NCBI GenBank assembly: GCA_040954595.2
Contig: CM082585.2
Location: 3,038,001-3,102,000, forward strand
DNA from: Balanoglossus misakiensis
Lineage: Eukaryota; Hemichordata
DNA: 64,000 nucleotides
Direction: 5' to 3'
Every line of letters begins with the position of its first letter. The stretch's first letter is position 1. The translations under genes and the position numbers were made by a program. Positions 11,402 through 21,700 of this stretch are shown in pieces. Under the pieces are notes generated by a model, which did no database searches, was not told the DNA's origin, and saw only the letters and a program-made list of their open reading frames with translations.

Positions 11402-12955
11402 GTATTGTGTCTGCTGGCACCCTTAGGTCGTGGGTCGTTGTCTCATCCGGGTACCAACAAAGTTGGAGAACTTGCCCCAGATGTTGAACTTGTAACCATG
11501 GATATGGAATTAGTGTCACTATCTTCCTTGCAGAAGAACAGTCGCCCTTTGCTGTTAATGGCATCATCGTTTTCCTGACCTTTGCTGCGTGTAAGTTGAC
11601 GAAACTATGAAATGATTTCGAGATACTTCGTACATGGTGGAGTTCAGTGCCAAGAAAGTACAATTTACCGAATCAAATATCTCTCTTGTTAATGGGACCA
11701 CCAGTCCAAAATTTACACAGTTAACATCGCTTAACAAATGATTGATAAATGTATGCATGATCGATTTTGGAACCATATGACAAAATATAATACACGAGAT
11801 AACACTAGAAATGACATCATGTAAGATATTTTATATGTTATATGGCACATGACTTTATGATATGTGTTACGATAGATTTGATGTGATATAATGTGAAATG
11901 TGGATTGATATGATGTGGCGTGGTGTGGTGTTGATATGGTATGGTATGGTATGGTATGGTATGGTATGGTATGGTATGGTATGGTACAGTGCGACGCGAA
12001 ATGCTCACAAATTTACAGGCCAGTTGATTATTCGTGACTTTCTTACTAGAGTAAATTGTCGAATTTGGCTTATAAATATCGTCTTAAATCAGGCATTGAA
12101 TTTATTCACAAGGTATATTTTTCACAAAAGTAACACCATTAATAAAGTGGCCAGTGAACGACACACTTGACGTTATTGTCCCGTTTCTCCCCAAACGACA
12201 GACCATGGTCCACAGTGGTTCTATACGCCGTCTCTTTGATGACTACAGAGAACAACTGAATTTCCTATATGTGTATATTTTGGAAGCTCACCCTGTCGAT
12301 GGATGGGGAATGGGATCATATTACAGCACTTTCAAAGATGCTACTAGAATTGAAGAGAGGATGGACGCTGCTCGGTAATTGTTCGTTTTTTTTTCAAATG
12401 GGGCAATTCAATTCAGAACAATATGTGTTCGGTCTGCATAGTCATCGTTCGTAACATTGGATTTGGGAGTGCTTTGAACCAGGCGTCAATCCGGACTTGA
12501 ATAACAATGCTGTATGCTACACTACAACGTGTTTATTAATTGAATATTGGGCAAAAGGACGGACACGTACCTCCTCGAAATAATTTGAACCTAGACTTAT
12601 AGTACAAGCAAACGGTGTAAAGATTTAAGAAGTTTAATTTAATGGCCACATGTACCAGGACCGCATAACTACTACATTTATTATTTTCATTCACAGATCC
12701 CTGATAGACACCGATAAAGAGTACAAGACGTTCAGTGTAGATGTCAAAGGTCACGACAGAATACCAATTGTAGTGGATAACATGAAAAACGACTTCAACC
12801 GTACATATTCTGCCCAACCCAGCCGTATTTTCGTTGTTAAGGGTGGAAAATTCGCATACATGGGCGAAACAATCAACGAATTACTGCGAGCCAGTCAGAG
12901 GAAACTACCGAGCGAGACTGTCAGAGACTGGTTGGATGAATATTTAAATTATTAG
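11402..12955 (+). CDS. Iodothyronine deiodinase-like selenoprotein (3 exons, N-terminal exon not found)
   Basis: Exons are 11402-11590, 12202-12374 and 12697-12955. Junction phases agree and the total is 207 codons. Deiodinases are thioredoxin-fold membrane selenoenzymes that remove iodine from thyroid hormones or related iodotyrosines. Exon 1 gives KVGELAPDVELV, then RPLLLMASSFS followed by in-frame TGA (11576-11578) and Pro. This is the position of Sec in the family's SxTUPPF motif, and homology continues through the TGA to the donor CGT|GTAAGT. Exon 2 has LFDDYREQLNFLYVYILEAHPVDGW, matching the family DYxDxADFLxVYIxEAHxxDGW with its conserved His. Exon 3 has RIPIVVDNMKNDFNRTYSA, RIFVVKGGKFAYMG and ETVRDWLDEYL before TAG. 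The upstream membrane-anchor exon was not identified, and no convincing SECIS was found by eye. The residues before Sec (MASSFS) depart from the usual NFGSxT. Confidence 0.85.
11576..11578 (+). other. TGA predicted to be read as selenocysteine
   Basis: The codon occupies the Sec position of the deiodinase family (S-U-P). Coding similarity continues in frame for four more codons up to a clean splice donor, and the downstream exons complete the fold. Recoding would need a SECIS in the 3' UTR. Confidence 0.8.
11935..11986 (+). repeat. Pentanucleotide microsatellite (ATGGT)n
   Basis: About ten copies of ATGGT inside the first visible intron of the deiodinase gene, preceded by degenerate TGGTG units. 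Confidence 0.95.
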
Positions 12956-14149
12956 TACGGCCGACAAATCATCGAAAAACGTGGCAGTACAATGTAAAAG
13001 AGGTCAAAGTATTACCTACAGAGTCTAACATCTGAAATATTAAAGTCATATTTTGTATTGTAGTTTGTTTTTTAATGTATATAGCTAATGTTTGTATCCC
13101 TATATAACTACAACGATTGTGTAGAAAACACTAAAACCGTTTAGAATTACATGGAAAACGAGGTTTTCTGGAGCGGGCAAATTAAGTCGGGTTGAAAATG
13201 GTCACACGTTCAAGCACTGACTGCGCTGGTCCAGCCAATCTAAACAAAAGGAGAAGTCATGTGAGGCCGGAAGGCGTTTTCATGTCAAACACTCGCCTGA
13301 AGTAGTCAGATTCATTTGTAGGACTATAACTTGATTATTTCTCAGTCACATTTTATTCTAACCATGCAGCATTATTGACATTAATCCCACGTACAATCCA
13401 AGTTTGTCATTGCCGAATAGAAAAAAACGGGATGTAGTCTTAATGTTCCATTTGCCGACTGTGCGTAAAGGGGGACAACCCATCCAGGCAGATTCCGTGG
13501 CCGCTGGTGCGACCCAAAGCCTGTAAATATGACTAACGACAATACAGGACAACTTTGAATACACTGAGTTAAACTAGTAAAGATAATTATGCATTGGGAA
13601 TTGTTTGTATATACTCGTGTATATATAATCCTTGCAAGGAGAACAATAGTTTACAAGATTCCAATATTGGAAATTCTGCGCTAGGTTATCTACATAAAGT
13701 TCGTCAGTTTCACGGAACAATTTTAACCCGAGTTTTATAATCTTGTTTCTGAAATTCAAAGTTTGTTTATGCCTTTTACTGTAGTTACTACTGACTTGAA
13801 AATAGATTGTGTGTTTAACATAGTCCCTCTATTACGTAGTAAGTAACATGATGTGATAGAGAGACAGTTGCCTAACTGATGATATGATCCAATAATAAAG
13901 TTGTCATGACAGCAGGGTGATAAATGCCACCATGGCGACCGCCTTGTCCGATATTCAAAACTTGATATGGAGCATCATCAGATGATACAGAAAGGTGTGA
14001 CAAAGTGTAACACAGATTTTGAAATTATAATGTTATGAATAAAAGTAACAGGACAAATACTATTTTGAAGTACCAATTGGCTTATTTTGCTAAGTAGAAA
14101 ACAAAGGTGAAATACGTAGAAAAGGCCAAGAAAAACGTTTATTACTAAC
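12956..14149. other. Deiodinase 3' flank/3' UTR
   Basis: ATTAAA at 13039-13044 and AATAAA at 13894-13899 are candidate polyadenylation signals. A SECIS must lie between the stop and the true poly(A) site, but none with a convincing stem was found by eye. No other gene is seen. Confidence 0.4.
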
Positions 14150-14179
14150 GTACCAAGTTGCGTAAACGGGCCAATGCTT

Positions 14180-15318
14180 TTTGACATCGCTATATCAAGA
14201 GCACTTCGGCTATATGTGCGAGTCGAAGGTAGCACATGTGTGTTTAGATTATATTATTGGTATTCGTTGATGACCACTAGAAGATTATCTCCATTAGGGA
14301 ATGGACCACAAAAGTATATGAGTCTATGGATAGACGTTTCCAAGGACCGGAAGGTAATGTCGTCATTTTCAATGGCTCTGAGCTTGGTTTTGAACTGTGA
14401 TTGGCTGCTTGGCTCGTATGCATTTTGCTATCATTTCTTCAACCATGCTATCGATACCCGGAAACCATACTGTTTCTCGTAGCAACTGCTTTGTTTTCAC
14501 AACACCCTGGTGACCACTGTGTGCCAACTGTAGGGTTTTTCTCTGCAGTTTCTGAGGTAAGATCAACCTACTTCCTCTCAACAGTACTCCGTTGGCTACA
14601 GATAGCTCTTCTTTGACAGACTTGTAGAGACTAACATTTGTGCTTGTGTCATACCACTGCTGCGTCATCACTGCTCGTGACAACTCTTGCAATGCTGCAT
14701 CTTCGGCAGTCGCTGTCTGTACTTCTGTGAGGGTCATCGCATCTGGTACTGCATTCTCTGAGATGAAGTTGACATATGTATCAATTCTTGAGATTAGATC
14801 ACTGGATTTCGTCATGGCAGTCTCGGGATGTCTGTTCATGTAATCTGCAGGATTATCCTTACCAGGACGGTGGACCACTCTGAATTTGTATGGCTGAATA
14901 CGTAGACATGGACGATCAATTCTGGATGTTGATCTGCAGAGGGTTTGTTGAAAATTCCTCCCAAGGGTTTGTGATCAGTGACAACCGTGAAGGGAGAACC
15001 ATATAGGTACAAATGGAAGTGTTCTGCTGCCCATACGACTGCAAGTGCCTTTCTTTCAGTCTGGCTGTATCAGCTTTCTGCATCATTCAAAGCTCGACTT
15101 GCATAGGCAACTACGTTTTGTTTTCTTCCTGGTGTGTTCTGTGTCAATATGGCACCTAGACCAGTGGGACTTCCATCTACAATGGGTCCTGTGCCCAGAT
15201 TGGGATCAAAGTATTTCATCACCTGGCAGCTGGCCATTGCATCTTTGAACATTTTGAACGATTTCTGCTGCTCTGGGCCCCATTGCCATTGTACACCTTG
15301 GTGGGTCAACTCACGCAT
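14180..15318 (-). pseudogene. RNase H and integrase remnant
   Basis: 15070-15318 holds the RNase H connection (WGPEQQKSFKMFKDAM ... VDGSPTGLGAILTQ ... VVAYASRALNDAES). 14369-14878 holds [18 protein letters not shown] and the integrase zinc-binding HxxxH region (LAHSGHQGVVKTKQLLRETV). The second CxxC is damaged (C-I-R-A-K). The catalytic core begins at about 14310 and degenerates by 14180. Confidence 0.75.
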
Positions 15319-16040
15319 TAGCTTTGATCTGGCCGCAAAGTTCTGTATGTATCATGACAAGTACTGCGCCATTCCTAGAAAACTTCTGTTGGATTTTGTG
15401 GCGGACTTGCATTCAGAAGCGCTTTCACTTTTGTCTCTTCTGCTGCAACATGATCTCCGGAGAAGTGGTTACCATAGAAACTGATCTCTGGCATGCTAAA
15501 CTCACACTTCCCTCCATTGGCTGTCGCATTGTGTCTTCTCAGACTTTCCAACACTGCTCTCAGATTAGCATCATGGTCTGCTTGTGGATTTTCTCCTTTT
15601 CCATAAACTATGATGTCATCAGAGATGTTTCTTGCATGAGGTACTAGTATATCTTGTAACGTATCAGCTACAGCCTTGTGATAGATTTCTGATGCTGAAT
15701 TTATGCCAAAATTCAGTCTCTTGTAGCGGTATAGACCTACATGTGTAGCAAAGTTTTTAACGTAGTTATGTATCTGGAATCAGGATCTAAGTCTATCTGA
15801 TGGTAGCCTTTGTTCAGGTCTATTTTACTGAATACACTGGCTCCATTGAGATCCACAAGTAAATCATCGATTGTTGGCATTGGGTGTCTCTTCCTCTCTA
15901 TGGCAGTATTAGGAGCTCTCATGTCAACACATACGCGAATTCCTGTTTTCTTGGGTACCACAACTATTGGCAAAACCCATTGCGTGGCGCCCTCAGTTTT
16001 CTCTATGATGTCAAGCTGCTGTCGTTAGTCCAACTCTTGC
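15300..16040 (-). pseudogene. Reverse transcriptase remnant
   Basis: The frame shows PIVVVPKKTGIRVCVDMRAP, then RHPMPTIDDLL and FSKIDLNKGYHQI, the standard fingers/palm blocks of gypsy RT. The palm motif is SDD (near 15605-15632), followed by Y-G-K. Stops interrupt it. Confidence 0.8.
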
Positions 16041-16103
16041 TCGACCTTATCACGAATGTGAAATGGAACTCGTCGGTGCTGGGCTACCGGTTTCACAGTT
16101 GTA

Positions 16104-16500
16104 TCAATGTGTAGCTTGGCCTGGACGGTGATTCATTCTGCCAATTCCATCAAATCGGTCGGAAAATTCATCCATCAGCTTCTCAACTGTAGGTGGCGCT
16201 GTATTTGGTGACACAGTGTTTACTATGTGAAGTAACCCTAGGCAGGTTGCTGTCTCATACCCTAGTAAATTTCCACTGGACCCTTTCACTACACAGAAAC
16301 TGCTGTAACTGGACTTGTTTGTGACACTAGACTGTATACGTGTCTGTATTTCTCCCAGGATTAGTAGAAGTTTATTAGAACTGAATGCATATATTTTCTT
16401 TGACGTCTGCGAAATGAGTATATCCTTCATGGATTTGTAGGTTTTCTCATAAATGCCTGCACCAGAGTCAATCAAGCATTTCACTGTCTGGTCGCCGATT
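16104..16500 (-). pseudogene. Retropepsin-like protease fragment
   Basis: The segment VIIGDQTVKCLIDSGAGIY carries the Asp-Ser-Gly active-site triad of an aspartic protease and is followed by hydrophobic strands. It lies between the zinc knuckles and the RT remnant as expected for gypsy elements. It shares a frame with the 3' end of the knuckle region only after a frameshift. Confidence 0.7.
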
Positions 16501-17348
16501 ATGACTGTAGAGTGAGGTGTATGCTTACTGTTGACTGGAGACAACATGATGAGGTAGACATACTTATCATCTGTTGATTCACCATTTGTTTCGTCTGCTT
16601 TGGACTCAACAGTTTCACTGCTTTCTGTGGCTTGCTTCTGCATACTTCGGAAAAGTGTCCGACTTTCGGGCATTTTCTGCAAGTTTGGTCTTTCGCTGGA
16701 CAAGAGCCTGTGTGTGGGAAATCACCTCCACACCTGTAGCAACTTTTATTTTCATTCCCCTTGGTTTGTTTCTGTTGCTGTGTTTTGCTTGAAGACTGTT
16801 TGGTTTTGAGTTTTAGTCTCTTCCATCTGTCACCGGTTTTGCTCATCTGGTTCACACTTTTGCTCTGAGCAAATCGGTCAGTGTTTTCAATACCCTTGGC
16901 CTGGCGTTCTGACACTTCAAAGGCTCGGCCTGTATCAAGGAGGTCTTTCAAAGAGAGATCTTCCCTGAGTACTCTTCGCCGTAGTTGTGACGATGAGCAG
17001 GACGATACTATTTGTGACTTTATTTCTTCGCCTTCGTTTGGGAATTTACATGTCTGGGCTAATTGCCGTAGACGGGTGTACTGTAGCTGTCTAACGCTTC
17101 ACCTTGTTTTTGTGCTGTACTACTGAACACATAGACTTCAAATGCCTTATTTACCTTAGGCAGGAATAGTCATTCAGTGCTTGAACTACCTTGGTGTAAT
17201 TTGTATCATCACCACGGTCTGGTAAAACATCAAAATTATCAGCCATATCCTCACCAGCTGTATATAAGAGGTGTGCACATAGTTTGTTTGCGATGAGAAT
17301 GTATATTGCTGCACTGTACTTCTGCCCACCCTTCTGGCGTCGGTCCAA
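16499..17348 (-). pseudogene. gag-like region with two zinc knuckles
   Basis: Capsid-like sequence (GEDMADNFDVLPDRGDD, 17151-17348) is followed after a stop by LRQLAQTCKFPNEGEEIKSQ and LRRRVLREDLSLKDLLDTG (about 16930-17085). A basic linker and two CCHC-type knuckles follow (CYRCGGDFPHTGSC and CRKCPKVGHFSEVC). The frame shifts near the end of the knuckles into the protease frame. Confidence 0.8.
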
Positions 17349-18708
17349 CTATTGTTATCAGCTTGCGTGACTTATTGACGTATCACTAAAATTAGCACAA
17401 CAGGAAATAGCAGTTATGTCCCACTTGAACTGAACCATCGAATTGTGCGTATATCGCAATAACCCTTTCGCCATAAGGAAAAGGGTGGGGTTAACCCCGA
17501 ATTGGAAGTGACAACCTTTATCGGAATCACACGTAAAGGTTTCATTTCCAAGCAAAAACGTTGGTTCGTTATCGACGATTCGAACGGAAGGCTTTTGTCT
17601 ACGATATGTATCAGGCCTGCTGGCAAAAACAAATTTTCTTGTAGTTACGTTTGCCGCCACAAATACAGGCAGAACACACTTTAAAGGCAACATTGGCACT
17701 GTTGCAGAGAAATCATATGAGATTTCAATTCTCATATCACGATTTCATTATGTCTACCTACACTACCATCGCATTAGTTCTGTATCAGACAAACGCCAGA
17801 TGGCACATCAGTGCTCAGTACTTAGGCCGAAATAGTTTTTTTTCAAACCAGATCGGGTGGTATTATTATCATGCAGTCGAAAGTATTTCAAGATGGCAGA
17901 TCTCTGTCACGTAAATTTGAGTTCGGAAGCCAAATTTATGCTATGTCATAGTGGTGTCTGCAGCACACGACGTAACAAAACGTGAAAGTTGAGCTTCTTC
18001 TGAATGCGCTGACTTCAAATACAGAACTTTAGACATAAATAAAGGTAAGATAGTATCTTTTCATATTCTTACTGCAGTGTCGTTATACCCAAAACGCAAT
18101 ATTGTAATGCGTGCTGCCGCCACCCCTGCACCCCTAGCACGAAATAAAAGTAGGGAGAATTGATAAAATTTATGTTAACTTTCAAAGGTAGGAAGTTCAT
18201 ACCGTTGGTATCCACAGAGACATCGTTTTATCCTGCACGACAGTGAACAAGAAAAGATTTCTTTATAAGTATTTTCAAGCTTTTCAATTTTATTCAAAGA
18301 ATAGTGCTTGAATTAGATAAGAAAATCTGGTCCAGATATTTCTCGCACACGGCATATTCCCCACAATGTCACACGAATAAACATAAGCGGAGACCTCTAC
18401 TCTTAAGGAACTATATACATCCAATCACACTTCATTCGGCCATGTTCCAACCAATGGACAAACAGTGACGTCATCTCTATAAATGTCGCGTATCTAAGGA
18501 AGGTATATGAACAAAACGATGGAAAATTCTTATCATGTTTGCTGAAATTTCTTAGCCTGAAAGGTAATGTACTTGCGCACGTAAAAAAAACGTACATGTC
18601 TTATGAGTGTTTTGATCATATCATATGGAACTTGACATTGTGTGATTGTCACCTCATGAATTATCGTTCATTTTGGTTGATTGAACAGTGGGGCATGAAA
18701 TACACACC
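17349..18708. other. Upstream flank of the receptor gene, no gene seen
   Basis: No exon with splice support was found. There is no clear TATA box directly upstream of the receptor ATG. Confidence 0.35.
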
Positions 18709-18788
18709 ATGAAGATGGCAAGAATGCAGCTGTATTTGTTCACGCTAACATGTTTCCTCGTCAACTTCATGATCGTCACATACTCTTG
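18709..18788 (+). other. Signal-peptide exon of the receptor gene
   Basis: The first exon encodes [20 protein letters not shown]..., a hydrophobic secretory signal, and ends TG|GTAACT so that Trp27 is split across the intron. The ATG at 18709 (accATGA) has a second in-frame Met two codons on. No alternative upstream exon was seen. Confidence 0.75.
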
Positions 18789-21700
18789 GTAACTATATTT
18801 TTTCTATAATTATTGTTGATTGACATGTCTGTAAACTTGCATCTGGTTATTGAGAACGACTCTGGGTGTCGTCCCGTCTGTGGCTGCGGGTACCTGACGT
18901 ACCTCTGCGAGACAGTGTTTTTCGGATGTCTTATCTTCAAAGTCATCTTACCATTCCATGTGGAAAAACGAGGTTCGGCTGGGGGAGGGGGGTGGCCACG
19001 GCAAGCCGGTATATGCTTGAAGTAATTGGAAGAGAATTACCTATTCCCTCGTATAACACAGCCAACATACTTGGCAACATACAACTAACTATATGTTTCC
19101 TGATACAGGCCGAATAACTGCTACTACAGTAGAAATTGCTACGGTTACTGCTGCGGTTCGTACAATCGTTATTGCTGCTCAGGTAAGGAAGCAGCTGTAC
19201 TGTTAACTTGAGTTACATTGAGGCGTCATTAAATTGCTTGAGAACCATTAAATTCAGTGAGACCGTTTTTAAAACTATAACACCTCAGGGAAAATTGTCA
19301 ATATCCGACTTACAGGCGTTTAAATGCAATAGTGATTGGTAAAAATGATAGTCTACACATAACCATTGGTAAACTAAGGCAACATATATGCTCGTGACAT
19401 GTGTTTGATTAAATAGGGGGACCAATGTGTTATACCCTGTGGCAACGTACATTGTTGGACATTTAGAAGGCGAAGATGAGACACATCAGGACGTCGTCGA
19501 ACGGCATTATGTCGATATTTTCATAAAACTATAATGTACAGGTACCATTCCGAAAAAAATGACGTGGCATCTTGTCGATAGACGTTTTGTGCTCTGGTGT
19601 CGATTGAACTATTTATACCTAAGATTTCCCGCATTTTTTATTAATAGGATGCAATGGCGGTATAGTAAACTGTGCTGACGTACGTTGTACAAACAACTAT
19701 AACCGATATTGCTTCAAATGTGACTACGATAGAGGAGGTGGTAAAATGGCCTACGAACCAGTGGATGAGGGCAGTTACCCCGACCGTATATGCGAACGTG
19801 AGTTAACAGAAACAGACGACTTTTGTTTCAAAACTAGTTGTCCTAAAATCGGGAATGTATGCAGATAATCGAGAGAAAACGCAGAGGTTATCACAAAGTG
19901 TGTGGAAAGAGAACGTGGCAGACATGTTTGAACCTTGAAAAAGCTCCGAAATTACTTTAGTTCATACAATATACCTGCCTATATACTTTAATTGTTCGGC
20001 AGTTCTGTTTAGACCAAAATAAAAAAATGTGCTGTTCCGATTAACCGACCTAGCCTAATTTCAACATGCCGACCCTAAACTTTTTAGTAAAAATAACGAT
20101 GTCAACTATACAAAATGTATGAAAATTGAGCGGATCACGCGAGAACTATGACGTCATTCTTCTAAATTACGGCGGCCAGCGAAATAAAAAAATGCAAAAC
20201 GAAAAAATTCCCTGCCTTCCTACCCTATTTTTGAAAACCATGTAATCAGAACAGCACATTTTATTTTGCTTTGGCCTTTGTATTAAATAACTGGCGATTG
20301 ACGGGAAGGGCTGTGCACATAAACCATAAGTTGCCAAGTTTTCAAACACAGATCCCAATTTAATACAAACTGGTTTTGTATACAGAGCGCTGCTCTTGGA
20401 GATCAGATAGCAAGTTCTGCTACCCTGGGACTTGTCCTGGACTTCCGTCCACCTGTACATGCCTCAACGGGTTTGGAGGAGACAACTGTTTAACAAGTAG
20501 GTGGAATTTAGTCGATGGACATTTATTGCCTTATTTGATTTATCATGCATGGTTAATGTTTACTGAATAAACATTTAAGTTAAAGGCGATTGTACCCTGG
20601 GAATCACGACGCTGTGTGAAATTCCTGTGGAGGAAAATAATAAAACACTCAACTGGTAAATTCATTGTGTCTTCATCTGCTATATAACGTTGCTTACAGC
20701 AACACTAAATACAACTGGGTACACAATTCACTGCTTTGTTCTCTTGTGTGTTTCTGCCAACGTTGCAGGGCCAGTGTTTACTCTCTGTAAATACAGGGGA
20801 TTAGCCCGCAGAATCTGTGTGCCTCCACACACACATAGGCCGTTCACATCGCTCAAAAAGGCTAGGCCCTTGTCGTAGACAGGTATGTGACCGAGCAGAA
20901 AAACAGGTGTGAACGGGTCTGGCCGGTCATTATCGGGACAATTGTGTGTCCCAGTCGAAAGGGGCTGTCTGTGTCCGACCCTGGTCTCGGCCTGGTGTGT
21001 GTTGACACGTTTTGTCCGACCATAGAGGTACTAGAGAGTACCTTAGTACCTCCATGGTCCGACCCTGTTCCTAGTTGACGATCTTTACAGTTGACATAAC
21101 AGTGTAGTTTATCATTTCACAATAGTGAATATCGTATAAACAACTAGAAGAGGACGAACATGGTTCTGAGTTATAAGGTTAAAGGTTGGCGAGATGATGT
21201 TAGCCAGGACTGTGCAAAACAAAATGTGAACGGGGACTAAAGATTAGGTTATCTTAACACAATCATCGTAATTAGTTTTGCCCGGCCATAAGCCTAGGTG
21301 TGAACCCAGCAACAGGGAAAAAATTGAGACATCATTTGCCTATGGTAAACACAAAGCATTAATCCTTTGAGTCGCCTTGTGTCAGCACACACAAAGTTTA
21401 TGTATAGGTGCTGAGGCTCGGCCCCATAGACAATGGGCTGCGGAGAGGTGTTAAGCTTACACCGGCTCAGGCCTGGCTGGCAAAGCCGTCTCAAATCTGA
21501 GACGCTCCAGAACCGTCTTAATGGTGTGTGTGTGTGTGTGTGTGTCCTTTCTAGTCTAGTCAATATAAGGATATACCCACCACAAATTGTAACACAGTTT
21601 TTTTTCTTCACAATGCATTTTGGAAAGGTGTCTAGTGGTAAAACGTATTTTCTATGCTAGAACCCTATTTATATGAGGGATTATTATACATCTAGTGCCG

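Larger units (their letters stand above)
14150..17348 (-). mobile_element. Decayed Ty3/gypsy-type LTR retrotransposon (gag-pol remnant, LTRs not found)
   Basis: Reading right to left on the minus strand, the order is gag, zinc knuckles, protease, reverse transcriptase, RNase H, integrase. Gag begins near 17348 and runs with interruptions to about 16600. The protease has a DSG triad (near 16463). The RT fragment includes PMPTIDDLLVDLNGASVFSK (15737-15973) and ISDDIIVYG near 15605-15632. RNase H-like sequence lies at 15070-15318, the integrase HHCC region at 14369-14878, and the catalytic-core start (GPFPNGDNLLVVINEY) at 14257-14310. Several stops and frameshifts break the frames, and the homology is truncated at about 14150. 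No LTR pair was seen, so both ends are probably lost. Confidence 0.85.

Noticed and set aside
13255-13315. Hairpin gtgaggccgg / cgcctga as SECIS
   Set aside because: The spacing between the GTGA and any AA in the loop is wrong for a SECIS.
13901-13945. SECIS-like ATGA + 12 nt + AA + CGA block downstream of the deiodinase
   Set aside because: The spacing fits, but the stem pairs poorly and it follows a candidate poly(A) signal. Not strong enough to annotate. A covariance-model search would decide.
17358-17735. Minus-strand 125-codon ORF next to the gypsy remnant
   Set aside because: No motif, no splice support, and frames overlap on both strands. It could be degraded element leader.
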